64,000 nt of DNA from Gamarada debralockiae (lineage: Eukaryota; Ascomycota; Leotiomycetes; Helotiales; Hyphodiscaceae): NCBI GenBank assembly GCA_002803225.1, contig NXFV01001676.1, positions 1 to 64,000 of the forward strand. The letters run 5' to 3'. A program made the translations under genes and the position numbers. The notes under the pieces were generated by a model. The model ran no database searches. It was given only the letters and a program-made list of their open reading frames with translations, and was not told where the DNA came from. Each line of letters begins with the position of its first letter. Positions within the stretch are counted from its first letter, which is position 1. This document shows, one piece after another, positions 45,680 to 57,727 of this stretch.

Positions 45680-48285
45680 CTATCTCAACCCCCCAGCCGG
45701 CGGCCTCCCCCTCCTCCTCAACGGCCTCTCCCCCAAACCCAAATCTCCATCTGCAATAGTAGCCACCCTCTCCTTCCTCCTGATCCTCTTCTCATCAATC
45801 TTCTCCCCCAACATCCTTGCCATAACACGCTCCTTATACTCCCTACTTTCCGGATCCTCATACTGCAGCTGCGTCGAGGACGGCAGTTCCTCCTCCATAT
45901 CCCTGCCGGCGTTACCTTCTTTCAGGAATTCCTCTATCTTCTCGTTGGCGGTTTGACGAGCTAAGTCTTTCGTTGCTGCCGGAGGATGAGAAGGGTTGGA
46001 CTGAGCAGGGGCGGGGTATTCGACGGGATTCCCGTGCGTGGCTGTTGAGTCGACGGATGTTGCGCGGGAAAAGGGCGTGGAGGTTGTCGAGAGGTTGCTT
46101 GCTGCTCGGCCGAGGATGCGGTTCGTGCCGCGTTTTCGTCCTTCTGGAGCATCGCTGTGGATTGGCTGTGCGGTGGTGCTTTTCGTCTTGGCGAGGAGGT
46201 CGGAGATGGCATTGCTGATGTCTTCTTTGGGTGGTCGCGGGTTTGGATGGTCTGGTGGAGCGGGCGCTGTTGAAACGGTCCTCATCGGTGAGTTGAGGTT
46301 TATTTCTGAGAGCGGTTCGCTTTTGGACGATAGGTCCGAGGTGGAGTTGGATGCTTGCGCTAGGGGTTGCAGGTTTTGGGAGTCGACTTCTCCTTTCACT
46401 AGTGCTGGGTCTGGCTCATCGGGGATGAACGCTGTGTTGTCTGATCTCGCATTTCGAGAAGGTCGTGCCGTGGGGTTGGAAGAGAGTTTTTCTGATCTCG
46501 AGACAGGACGTCCGACTCCACTCTTCGATCTTTCCACTTGTGGCTCTGCTTCGGATGGCTTCTCACTCATCCTCGGGACGGAGCCGGCGCGCTTTTGGCC
46601 TCGAAAGCGATATTTTTGCAGTGGCAGTCTGGTTCCTGCTTCAATACAGTCCCAAAGCCAGCTTGCGACCACGATCGGGATTTTCCATTCTCGAGCACCC
46701 TCCATTTTGTCTTTCCTTAGCCCAATCGTCGTCTTCGTGAGGAGTATCGAAGAATGCTTGGTGAAGTCCTCGCTGTACTTGGCCCCTAGTAGCTCTACAG
46801 CTCTCGTCATATGTAGGAGGTCGATACCAGAGAACGCAGCTGAAGAGATGGTCATCTCCTTGAATTCTGGAATTGGGAAAACGGGAAATGGACGTCCGAT
46901 AACATGATCCATAGGATCCATGAATTTTTTGTGGTGCAAACATCGTTCCACCCACCATTCAGTGACTGTCTCAACTCGACCATCTGATGCGGGTAAGGCT
47001 GGGAGGTCCGACAATGGGAGATTACTAGGCACAACCCTAAACATTCGAACCGGAAAATGCATCGCGGGAGCTAATAACTCGTCCAGAGTAGTCGATACCT
47101 CGGCATCTTGAGGAAGGAGGTGATTGCATAAGATTTGCGTTTTTGGCTTAATAAAGCCGTGGAAATAGAATCGACATCCGCTGAAGAATCCTGCCGGAGG
47201 TGATTGGAGATCAACAGTGTTCGGGAGAATTGGAGGGTCTACAGGTTCTTCAGGTTCCCTTCTAGGGAGTTTGTCGTTTGGTAGAGTTGGGGTTTCGTCG
47301 GCAGCGTCCCACATCCCACTTCTTGCGACCTGCAGGACCGTACCTCCTCCGCCAACTATGTCTCCCCATATCCTGTCGTTCTGGCTGCTTAACTTTGTGC
47401 TGGCCGTTCTACGTAGCTTCCTCTTGCCCCCTTCCACAGTACCTGTGCTGTCTTCTCTCGATCTTTTAGCAAGGGACGTCCTTTTTAGTTTTGTTCGATC
47501 CCAAGCGCCTTTCCCTCGTTCCTCTGGCGGCAGCACGGGATCATAAAGCTTCTCATCCAGAATCATCCCTCTCTCCAGGCTGTCACGTAGCCATTCGACC
47601 GAAACTATCCGCAGTCCCCAGCTTTTAGCAGCTCTGTATTTGGCACCCTCGGTTCGAAATGATATCAAATGTGTGATCTGCTTCGTCAAGTCCCCTTCGT
47701 AGACAGCCCCGTTGGCCTTGACTTGTTCTGCAATTTCGAGTCGTTCCGTTGCTACCCGCTTGTTAGCAAAATGGTAGATCTGAGGGTGGCCAGTATTTCG
47801 TACGATCATCACAACCGGTCATGCTGAACTTCAAAGAATGAAACGTAGGTAGAAGGTGTTGCCGTTCCAGCGCCTCCGTATCAATCTCTTTGTCCTCTAT
47901 CCATAGTTGCCTTACTGCTCCAATCCATGCTATTGTCATGGGACGGACATCTGGCCTCTCCTTCGCAACGTATCTATATTTGGGGGTATCATAATCGCCA
48001 ACGATGAGGTGGGTGACGTCTAGTGTTAGGTCGTATCGATGTATGGCTCCCATCTGCTGGGCATATTGGGCCAACTCAGTCTGCAATCAGCATACAGTTA
48101 GCAAAGTAATCAATCTACAATGAAGCGAAAGGGAGCTGAGATTGGAATTCTCTCTGGTGTGGACATACGCGCTTTTCATCTGGAACAGAAGTACAACAAA
48201 TAACTGCATCTTTTAAAGGCTGTGAATCCGCTCCTAGATTCAATGGGACGGAACGCTGCCAATGACTTGATTCACCGTCTGCCAT
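45680..48285 (-). CDS. BRCT-repeat replication/checkpoint protein (Dpb11/Rad4/TopBP1 family)
   Basis: Three exons: 48169-48285, 47804-48080 and 45680-47751, giving 821 residues. BRCT1 (about residues 25-120) ends VRPMTIAWIGAVRQLWIED. BRCT2 (about 125-215) contains VKANGAVYEGDLTKQITHLI and LRIVSVEWLRDSLERGMILD. BRCT3 (about 315-425) ends VETVTEWWVERCLHHKKF, and BRCT4 (about 440-530) has LGAKYSEDFTKHSSILL and VVASWLWDCIEAGTRLP. A Ser/Pro-rich tail and a C-terminal coiled, basic region (EKIDEKRIRRKERVA, PLRRRGRPPAGG) follow. The family bridges phosphorylated Sld3 and Sld2 in replication initiation and activates ATR/Mec1. The second donor (GTACGA) was chosen because it restores TGCDDPTERLEIAEQVKANG. 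Confidence 0.92.
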
Positions 48286-50563
48286 AGTCCTGGGTGGTCA
48301 TTGAATGCGAAATCGTACAGCCTGGTCCTTTAAGTCGCTGTCGCTGGCTGGACGCGTCGAACGGAAGTCGCGTGTTGATAGGCGATGGCCACACGTGACT
48401 TCCCGCTTAGATGACATTTTCCTGGTTTTCTCAGTGCATTCTGGCTACTCTGTAACAAGAAATCAAGGAACGATTCTGCGGATCTGGGTGGGAGGTGTGA
48501 GAGGTAAACCCCTGTGGAATCAAGGGTAAGTTATACTAAGATTCGAATAGGAATGTTTCAGGGTGTTCTGTTTTTCTAATTTTCGAGCTGACCAAAGTTA
48601 CCGGTAACAAAGACCAGCTCCCCCTCCCCCGCAGCTTCTGTTTTTTGGCAAATGATCGTCGCCTGGGGTGTGTCCACTGCCAAGATTTTCAACCAGATCC
48701 TTTTGACGTTGGCTATCAACAACACTATCGATGGCATTGCTGCAAAAAATGCATCGATATCATCGATCCACAACACGGGGAACTTGATATGAGAGATCTT
48801 CTTGATAGCCCGGTATCCTACCATCCGACCGCAACGCGTCCCACGAGCTGCTGCGCCGTGGTGAAGTCGTGGCCTTCGTCTTCCATAGGACCATTAACAC
48901 AGCATAGCCAGATCTCGTGTCAAACAGTCAAACTCGGGTCAGCACCTAATCATATAAATAGCGAATGAGGTTCAGCGTTGAGGATGATGACAGTGGCTTC
49001 ATTGGCTGCAGATGGGAGGTTCCTTCTGACAATGCAGACGCCTCCCGGCCTTCCGAGCAATTGAGGGTCCAAAGTCCCAAATCCATCTCAGCAGCCTCCT
49101 TGGTAAACGCTTATTACTTGGATTGAATTTCTCTCATTCGTGATGAAAGGGCGGCAAGCAGTATACGTACCTTTCTGGAGTCGTCGAAGCTGCGGGAATT
49201 ACCCGACTTCGGTTTGTTCGGCTGGGAATTCTGGGTTCAGCGAAAAAGGGAAGAGGGGCAGATTTGATAGATAGATAGCCATGTGAGTCGTCATCATGGT
49301 CCCGAGAGCGCGCACGACGCGCACACTCTCTCTGCATTCTTCAACGTCTGTACCTATCTGCACGAAAACAGCAAAGACACAGACGAATTAACTCGACGAG
49401 ACCGCATGCTGTGCAGTATATCGGACCTGTAGAAACCTCCGGATTTTAAAGACGCCGGCCACAACCAATTCTGTTCGTCCCAAAGGTTCTATGCAAGTGG
49501 ATACAAAGACGGGAAAGAGCTTTTTCTCGGGATGTTAGGTTTGTGGATGTGCCACTTCACCTCGGTACGAGTCCTTTCCCTATCATACTGTAGAAGAATT
49601 GGAATCGTTCTTGAAACCTCACGGCTCATGCAATAACAAACAACATCTGATGTTTTGGACAAGATCTTCTCTTTCCCCTCTCGACTCATAGAGAGCGCTG
49701 TAACCGGCAGGAAAATCTCCTATTTTGCTTTTAGTTCTCAGCACGGAAACCAAGCCATATGTAATCTTTTCGACGTCTGATAATGAATCAATGATATTCG
49801 TAGTAATATTTTGGTGACTGATGTTCCTTACATCATCTGATGGTAGCGCGGGCTGGTCGGCATCTCCTACTTTTTAGCTTTGCGGCGAACATCCTGACTG
49901 TACCTTTTTCTCTGTTTTAAGCAGTTCCATCCCCAAACTGCTAAAAATCCTTCCACTAAACTTCTGCTCACTCCCACTTTTGGTCATTCATATCGAATTT
50001 CATTCCCACTGAGCTGTTGTTCTTGTTTCGCAATTTTATATCTTACTCGCAGCCATATCTCGCACGTTCATCCTTGCTCGGCAGACACCCAGACAAGGAT
50101 TAGAGAGGAGTGCCGCAACCCAGCACAGCAACCTCAAAGGCCCAAAACAACCCTTGCGAGCAGATCTTCGAATCCCGATCCTGATTCATGACCGCCCTTT
50201 TCTGATTATTTCCATGCGTTGGCAGAGTAAAATCCTGACTCCTTGCTTCTGTTTTGGACAACAAACGCCCTACTGATCAGGTAGTGTAAGTTCAATCCCC
50301 AAAACGCCAGTCGCATGCCCATTAGCACATTGCCCATATACATTCCTCAAGCCCTAACCAGCCCCACGCTGTTTGGTTTGATTGCATGGTCCTACTTCGT
50401 GGCATCTGATGCTCTGGCGCCAGCGCGTCCAAGTTTTGCTCATGCACAAGTCTCCATGGCTCTGCAAAATCAATACAATGTCTGCATCTTCTCATAAGCT
50501 TCATCCGATCATTCCGACCTCTCCAGACCTATCTTTTGACGGATTTGCTTATTGACGCGCAAC
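48286..50563. other. long intergenic interval between divergent genes
   Basis: About 2.3 kb. The minus frame 48576-48824 (with VLWIDDIDAFFAAMPSIVLL) is hydrophobic but has no partner exons or motif and is not called. From about 49900 to 50563 the strand is CT-rich with short upstream ATGs, suggesting a long leader for the arrestin gene. No repeat or RNA gene recognised. Confidence 0.45.
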
Positions 50564-53318
50564 ATGGCAGCCAACACCCCATTCTCTTACTATACGACCA
50601 GAGGCACCATCTACTATATTCCCCCCAGCTTTGTTGCCGACAAGTCACAGCCCAGGCTACCCGATCCACCTTGTCGACCGAGACAACGACGACCACACTC
50701 GATACACATAGCACGATTCCCCCCTGGCATCGTACCCTTCGATCTAAGGCCTCTGCTGCCTCCTCCAGAAACCAAAAAACCGTCGAGATTTCGCCTTGAG
50801 CTAAGAAAGCTGGCTTCCCGAGACAGCGCAAAGCGTGTGTTGGGTTCGGTCTTCTCCTCGTTAACCTCCAATTCCTCCTCCGCTTCGTCCTCAGCGGCCA
50901 GTGCGTCACCGTCAAGATCTTCGAGTCCCGATACCACTGCGCCCCGCGCCTCTTTTCAAGCGGCGTCGGCGGACCCCACATCTTTATATTCGAGGAGGTC
51001 CCGTCTGAGCAATTGCAGTGGATTGGATGATTCTGCGATGCCGAGACCGACGTTAGAGGTCTCCCAGGGACTCTCTGCGAGAAGCAATGTCGGCACAACT
51101 CCAACGAAGGCCAGTAGCTATGAGGCAGAAAAGCCAGTAGCTTCGGGAAATGGTGTGGCTGTTTATATCATTCTTGCTGAGCCAAATATCTTTTTAAATG
51201 GTCTGGACCATGACGGAACCACTAGAGACTCTACATCCAGTTCGAGTGCCTTGCTCCGCGGGAAATTGCAGTTGAATGTCACCAAGAGTGTGAAGATCAA
51301 GGCTGTGACGTTGAAGTTCACAGGAAAGGCAAAGACGGAATGGCCTGAAGGTATGCCTACTTATTCAAGGAATCCCTATGTTTGAGACACCTGACTCATA
51401 ACATATTAGGTATTCCACCCGAAAAGACCCAAACTTCCGAGGAGGAGTCTCTCAGACACCAGGTCATGCCTTTTTTCAACGCCCTCTACGAAGGTTCAGA
51501 GACAGGATACGGTACATTATGTAATTATGCTCTACGAGACAAGTCGGCCTCATCATCGGTAACGAATCTGTCCAGCACCGCTTTAGATCAACCTTCATCC
51601 CCTCGTGAGTCCAGCAGCGGCTTCAGTATACCGGTCATTGGCAACAGATCAAGCAGGTCAAACACGTTGCTATCAGCAAAAGATGTTAAGCGATTGTCCC
51701 TGCAGAGCAATCAATCCCGCAGTTTCACGAAAGGAGATTCACCATTTGGTCCAACACCGGCCCAGAAAGGTTACAAGGTTTTCCATCCTGGAATATACGA
51801 ATATAACTTCGAACTGCCAATCGACAACAACAGCCCAGAGACAACTAATTTGCAACTTGCTTCCGTCAAGTGGCAACTGGAAGCTTTGGTAGAGCGAGCG
51901 GGGACATTCAGACCCAATCTCCAGGGTTTCAAAGAGATTCCAGTTATCCGGTCACCGTCCGAAGACTCGCTGGAGTTGGTAGAGCCGATATCAATCAGCA
52001 GGAAATGGGAGGATCAGCTGCACTACGAGATCATGATATCTGGAAAATCGTTTCCTCTTGGTTCCAAAATCCCAATTGCATTCAAGCTCACGCCCTTGGC
52101 AAAGGTACAGGTCCACAAGATCAGGGTCTATGTTAGCGAAAACATTGAGTATTTCACAAGCAATAAGAAAGTGACACGGAGAGACGTTACTCGGAAGATC
52201 CTGTTGTTGGAGAAATCTGCCGGGAAGCCTTTAGCAAAAGAGTATAGCTCTTCGGACGTCAACATTCTCCGGGGAGGCGAATTCAGTCCCGAAACGAGGG
52301 CTACTGCTCGAGCAACTGCGCAAAGATTCAGGGAAAGAGAAGCCGCGAGGTCTCACACAGTACCGGAGGAACTGCCAGAGCCAACGGAGAATATGCTTGG
52401 TGATATCGACCTGGGCTTGGAGCAGTACTGGGGATCAACGGAAATGGAGATGAATGTCCAACTCCCTACGTGTGAGATGATGGAGAAAGAGAGGATGAAG
52501 AAGCTACATCACGACTGCACTTGGAAGAACGTCAACGTCCACCACTGGATCAAGGTAATTTTCTCGTGATTCTCCTGCTCAAAATAACTTGCTAACTATG
52601 TAATCAGATCGTCATGCGGATATCCCGACTGGACACCGATGATCCTACAGGCAAGAAGCGCCGCCACTTCGAAATTTCCATCGATTCACCCTTCACCATC
52701 CTCGATTGCCGCGCAAGCCGAGATAACCTGGCGCTTCCTCAATACTCGGGTTTGAATGCCAATTCTCAGAGCCAGCAGCATGTCTGCGGCTGTCCAAACG
52801 CCGCAGTTACCAATGTCTCGCCAGCGTCTTCAGCCGGCGAGGTGCCCACGCTCAACAGCATGAACGGTGACGGCGCTCCCGACGGTCCTGAGACATTTGT
52901 CCCAGATCTTGCAAGACCGCCACAAGCACATCTGTCATCAAACGCAATGGTCCAGCGGCCAATTCACATGCTGAGGAATCCAAGTTACAATCCTCCTGCA
53001 TTTGATGCGGAAGAGCCTCCACCGCCCATGGCCACACCGCCGCCGCTTTACGACCATGTCATCGGAACGCCTAGCCATGATGGTCTGGCTGACTACTTTG
53101 CTAGGTTGGGCGAGGCTTATGATGATGATCAATATACGGACGATGAGGATTCGAATAGAGCGTATAGCAATGGTCGTGTCAATATTGCGAACCCACGGAC
53201 GCCGGGTGGTAGAATTGCGAGAAGTATGGATATCGATAGGAATTTCATGTTCGATCCTGCGGTTTTCAACAATACTTTAAGTCGGGAGATTGAGAGCTCA
53301 ACCGCACAGCCTACATGA
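50564..53318 (+). CDS. alpha-arrestin (ART-like ubiquitin-ligase adaptor)
   Basis: Exons 50564-51350, 51410-52554 and 52608-53318 give 880 residues. A low-complexity Ser-rich N-terminal region is followed by an arrestin N-domain (VAVYIILAEPNIFLNG, KLQLNVTKSVKIKAVTLKFT, then GIYEYNFELPIDNN, the PGxYxxxFxLPI-like strand). The arrestin C-domain has LHYEIMISGKSFPLGSKIPI and VQVHKIRVYVSENIEY. A PPxY motif (PPLY, residues 789-792) sits in the C-terminal tail, the usual docking site for WW domains of Rsp5/HulA-type HECT ligases. Such adaptors direct ubiquitination and endocytosis of plasma-membrane transporters. Which transporter it serves cannot be read from the sequence. Confidence 0.92.
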
Positions 53319-53811
53319 GTTTGTTTTGAAAAGTGAAGGATAGTGTAATTGTGGAGTATCGGGTGGCGTTGAAAAGAGCATTGGATTGGAATCACGCTTT
53401 CAGGGGTTTAAATGCTTTGGATGATATTTTGGGTCTAGGCATTCATGATGGGATGAGTCTATAGTTGCATGAGGTTTGGGGCTTGGAGAGGAGGCAATTG
53501 TCTGGATGATTTGGGTGTCTTGGGGACTTCGGCAAGATGGTTGGATATAGGCATGCATGGATTTGGCAGTACATATGTAAACTACAACCAAATAAAAACC
53601 ACAAAATTATATGTTACAACTATACAAGCTTAATCTCGTCCGGATCGCTTCGGACCTTTGGTCCGAGGCACAGTCTGACACCACGTGATCAGTATTCGTA
53701 CAAAGTTAACCAGCAGTTGTCAGCATGCCTCCTCGCAACCCTCTCTCGCCTTCATGCATCCGCTTTTGCCGCTCTTGCATCCGACAATCACAAGTTCTCA
53801 ACTAAATCACA
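53319..53811. promoter_or_regulatory. arrestin 3' flank and promoter of the Zn2Cys6 gene
   Basis: Almost 500 bases with no supported gene. It carries a 15-base inverted CGG pair (53651-53665) and an E-box CACGTG at 53682-53687, both upstream of the regulator start at 53812. Confidence 0.4.
53651..53665. promoter_or_regulatory. CGG-N9-CCG inverted repeat, possible Zn2Cys6 binding site
   Basis: CGGACCTTTGGTCCG is palindromic over six bases on each side of a TTT core. Inverted CGG triplets with fixed spacing are the classic target of dimeric zinc-cluster factors. The site lies about 150 bases upstream of a Zn2Cys6 gene, so autoregulation is possible but unproven. It could also be a simple hairpin. 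Confidence 0.4.
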
Positions 53812-55616
53812 ATGAGCCTCTACCCTTCAGTCAAGACACTCGCTTCCACAGTCTGTGACCAGTGCAAGAGACGCAAAAAGTCCTGCAGCAAGACGCTTCC
53901 GAGCTGCTCCCGATGCAGCAGGCAAACTTTCCTCAAATCGTAGATTCAATGCACGGCGCTGATTGAGATACAGACTTGTGGTGAAATGCACATACGCAAA
54001 TACCTCCAGCAACGAAAAGAGTGAGGTCATGCTTCCTCCATTCGTCGACGTAGTTCCGCGCTTCGAACAGCCTTCCCCCACATTCGCTCCGAACCCCACC
54101 AGATATTGGAACTATTCCCAATCCTTTGGAGTTGATTATCAAGTCTCCAACCAAGCATTGCGGCTCCTCGGCGCCATCTCTCGAAAACACTGTCCAATTG
54201 ATATCTCCGTCTCGACGTACTTCGAGACTTTTCACAGATCCCTTCCGACCGTCAATCAAGATGCCTTTTATTCCCAACTCCAAAATGGCTCTCCAAGTGC
54301 TCATTTCTCTACGCTATTGCTGTCTATGATCCTCATCTCTCACTTGTCTTCCAAGATCGCTGGTAACTGTGAGAAGAAGGAAAATGAGGAACTATACCCG
54401 ACGCTCAAGAGTATATATTCTTTACTGCTAAGCACGAGCAAAGTTTCAATCGAGCTTGTGCAAGCAGGTGTGATCATTGCAGCATATGAACACTGCCAAG
54501 CCCTGCACCAGGATGCATGGCTCAGTATTGGAAATTGTGCCAGGTTGGGGCAGGTGCTTGGATTACATCATTTGATTCGACAGCCTATGCCGAAGGAGAA
54601 GGGAGAGCAGGCGGGCTTTGAGGAGAAAAAGTGTTTGTGGTGGGGAATTGTTGTGCTTGAGAGGTAAGTCTCAGTTTCATCTGGAAAAGGAGGCCGTTGT
54701 ATTCCAGGATTAGAGATATTGGACACATGACTTACAGCACCAGGGTCATCAACGTGGAGTACGAGCACAATAAACTCCCGTTCGCTTCTCAAGCTCCCAC
54801 TCTGGACGATTTCCTCCCTCTCGTGCCAAGCGATAGCGAGACATCTCATCCGGTCTCAACTGATCTTGTCACACCAGACATGATCGGAGGAGGAACTGAG
54901 TTGTTCAATAGGGTATTCACGAGACTGGGCAAATTTGGAAGCACGATTCAAGCTACTTACCTGTCCAGTCTTGTCACCCGTCACATTACCGAAGATAGTA
55001 GTAAATGTTGTGCCGAGAGAGAGACAGAAGCTAGGAAGCTCGATTTAGTCCTGCAATCTTTTGCTTGTACCCTGATCCCTCCTCCAGGGAAAGCAGACGG
55101 TCAGTATTGCGGAGCGTACGGTCTTCGCACTCTGTAAGTTACCGAAGAACCCCTCGTAGCCCAGCACTAATAAATACAGTTCTGCTTTCGACCTCCACAT
55201 GCATGAGTTATCTGTAGAAACTCAAGCAGGCAGACCCGAAGGCATCGCCCGTGCAACAATAGCTCTGCAATCCCTAGCTCGCCTCACCATCGATATGACA
55301 AAAGCTAGTGCAGTTGGGCGGCCTCTGGACTTTGATGCCATGGCTTTTTGGGCACATAGTATTTGTGCCAAGGCGGCTTTGATACATATTAAGGTTGGGG
55401 AGAGGAATGAGGGATGGGAAAATGATCTCCAGGTAATGAAGACTTACGTGAGCTGGTTTGCGCCGAGGTTTAAGGTTTATGGTATGTTGAATTGTTGCTT
55501 CTGTTTGAAGATTTATTGATGAGGACTGACATTTGTGAATAGAGAACTATCTGAGAGATATTGTGGCTTCTGAAAAGGCTGCCAAGGTGAACGGTTTCAT
55601 GCCCTCGGAGACTTAG
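53812..55616 (+). CDS. Zn2Cys6 transcription factor with a GC-AG first intron
   Basis: Five exons: 53812-53921, 53974-54663, 54708-55133, 55180-55481 and 55543-55616, giving 533 residues. The zinc cluster (C15, C18, C25, C32, C35, C42) is completed only by splicing intron 1 with a GC donor (GCAAAC at 53922) and CAG acceptor, which gives CSRCSRLVVKCTYA. The regulatory (fungal-specific, MHR) domain includes HRSLPTVNQDAFYSQL, HQDAWLSIGNCARLGQVLGL and KKCLWWGIVVLER. The C-terminus reads VASEKAAKVNGFMPSET. Target genes are unknown. It is convergent with the FMN reductase, with 200 bases between stop codons. Confidence 0.88.
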
Positions 55617-55814
55617 GAGCTGGTTCCGACGCCAACTCAATCACCTAGAGCCGAAACACTATTGGAGATGGAAAGCCAAGATCTTCAACTACCCACCCCA
55701 AAGTCCACCAAAAACCAAATTCATCCAAAGAATTTCCGTGTCACATTCATCCAACCTACCAAACATCAAGCAGTAGCAACACCCTCACCATCGCCCCCCC
55801 AAAAAACAACCTCA

Positions 55815-56567
55815 TCAACTCCACAAAAGCCCCCAAAACCTCCCCCTTCCTCCCTTCCACTCCTCCAAGCTCCTCTCCCCCACCTTGCCCTGCATCGTTA
55901 ACAGCACATCGGCGGACATACCAAACTGCAGTGGGCCTTTCCTTGAGAATGCCAGCTGTAGCATCGTCTCCACGGCTCGATACCCAATTGCCTGCAAGCT
56001 CCCTTTTAAGCTCTCACTCGCTTTCCCGCCGCCCATTATGCCATAACTGATAATCATCCACGGCTTCCCCTTGATTTCATTAAAGAGATAGTCGAGGGCA
56101 TTCTTTATACCGCCCGGCGGACCCGCGTTGTAGCAGGCCGTTGCGAGGACGTAGGCGGAGAAGGGAGCGATTGCGGAGGACCAGGCTATGCTGTGGCCGT
56201 GGGCGAAGGAGGCGAATTTTGGGACGTTAGCGGGGATTACAGATTCGTCGAATACGGGGAGGCTGAAAGAGGCGATGTCAACTACTTCTAGGGTATATGG
56301 GGAGGTGAGGCTGGATTTGAGGATGTCGTGGATGAAGGAGGTTACTTTTGGGCCAATTCGAATTACTCGAGTACTGCCGGTGATTAGGGCGATGCGTTTT
56401 GGGTTCGTGGTGGTGTGGCCATGGCGGGGTGCGTGAAGAGGTATAGTTAAGGTACATCCGCTGAGGTCAGGGGCTTGTATGTTTTCGAGACTTTTGACTC
56501 TCTCTTGCTGGAGATCCTGCGAGTGAAAAGATCGAACAGAGGTGAGGGCGGCATTGTTTATATACAA
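55815..56567 (-). CDS. NADPH-dependent FMN reductase family protein, start not resolved
   Basis: The frame encodes a flavodoxin-like FMN reductase: KRIALITGSTRVIRIGPKV (phosphate-binding loop), VVDIASFSLPVFDES, then YNAGPPGGIKNALDYLFNEI and KPWMIISYGIMGGGKASESL. These are typical motifs of the yeast Lot6-type quinone/FMN reductases that bind FMN and use NAD(P)H. The frame has no ATG anywhere before the loop; the only upstream codons are non-ATG. The nearest plausible start, ATGGCCACACCA at about 56424, is one frame off the conserved domain. Either a small upstream exon, a one-base indel, or a sequence error is needed. The frame end is secure (TAA/TGA region at 55815). Confidence 0.75.
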   Translation of the reverse strand: MYINNAALTSVRSFHSQDLQQERVKSLENIQAPDLSGCTLTIPLHAPRHGHTTTNPKRIALITGSTRVIRIGPKVTSFIHDILKSSLTSPYTLEVVDIASFSLPVFDESVIPANVPKFASFAHGHSIAWSSAIAPFSAYVLATACYNAGPPGGIKNALDYLFNEIKGKPWMIISYGIMGGGKASESLKGSLQAIGYRAVETMLQLAFSRKGPLQFGMSADVLLTMQGKVGERSLEEWKGGRGRFWGLLWS

Positions 56568-57090
56568 AAAGTACGAATGTCAATTACGCGTCGCCACCGC
56601 CCTACCGCCGTTTGCGGGCCTCTTGGCGGCGGGGTTAGTTTCCCCTTTCACTTCGTTTCAGGGCATTTTTTCCATCTTGCGACGACCTTCTTTGGGTGTA
56701 TACTCTGATCCCAGTTTGCGATTGTCCCCTCGCTATTAGGTGGTAGCGTTTTGACGATCTCTCCACGTACAAACGCACGTGCACTAGCGTGGAATCTCAC
56801 CCCACTTCAAGTCGCCGTCTCCCTTTACGATCTCCAGCCTGGCATTCAAAACCTACATTCTTCTGGCAAGATACCTGAGATAGGAATTTAAAGAGAATAT
56901 CTTTCGGGATCCAAAATGTAAGTTCAATTATCTGCCTCCTAACGGATACGATTTCACACTCTTTAGGCTAAATTACCTGCCACCTAACCCAATGACTCTC
57001 CCACAAATAGCTAACGAGCTTAAACGGGTCGGGCAACCACGATCTGAGTCACGGTCTCAGCAGCCACGATCTGAATTTTCCTAATTTTCG
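56568..57090. other. intergenic upstream of the reductase and the 2EXR gene
   Basis: About 520 bases with no supported gene. Confidence 0.4.
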
Positions 57091-57727
57091 ATGCTCTCCC
57101 TAGAACTTCGATCCAAGATATGGCACTTAGCTCTCCCAGCCCCACATCCTCTTCAAATTAATATTAAAGCTAGTGATCGAGTTCAACGCTTCTTGATCTG
57201 GGGTATCGGTCCTTCTGCGATACTTGAGGTATGCAGAGAGTCCCGCGGAGAGGCACTTTCTGTTTACGAACGTCTGCTTTGGTTCAGTGGAACTGGAGAT
57301 CAGCCAATATTTTGTTCCCATCGAATCCTAAATCCTAAGGAATGTGTTTCTATATATATAAGAAAGTCGACTCCGCCTCCCCTCGAATTCCTACTCAAAT
57401 CGGGTGAAGCAGTCCACTCAGTGGTTGATTGGATGAATATTTCGTTGGGTTTTAAGGTAATGCTCCAGTCACTACATGTATTTTTGGATTTTTTTCGAGA
57501 ACTGGCCACCAAAGGAAAATGACGTACTATACGTCCTGTCGATGCGACATGCACCAATTGAGAGTAGCAAGGCAGCATTTGAGAGGGGATGGACGAAAGT
57601 TCGGACTTCACTACCAGATAGGCTAAAGCATAAGGATGTCGACTGGCTTGTCCACGGTGCAGAGACTGGTGTATATATGCCCCAACCGGACAGGCAATGG
57701 AGCATGGGCTGCAGACACTATGATTGA
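57091..57727 (+). CDS. 2EXR domain protein (short)
   Basis: Exons 57091-57456 and 57500-57727, joined across a 43-base intron (GTAATG...CGAG), give 197 residues. The 2EXR motif is LELRSKIWHLALPAPH then ILEVCRESRGEALSVYERL, so the usual N-terminal FxxFPxLP segment is absent and the start at 57091 is probably truncated. The second exon reads NWPPKENDVLYVLSMRHAPI and HKDVDWLVHGAETGVYM. The function of this fungal family is unknown. The weak, short intron means it may instead be a frameshifted pseudogene. Confidence 0.6.

Noticed and set aside
46038..46907. 289-residue plus-strand frame
   Set aside because: It is antisense to BRCT3-4 of the Dpb11-like gene; the minus-strand reading has the real motifs.
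48576..48824. 82-residue hydrophobic minus-strand frame
   Set aside because: Looked protein-like at first, but no start context, partner exon or motif was found.
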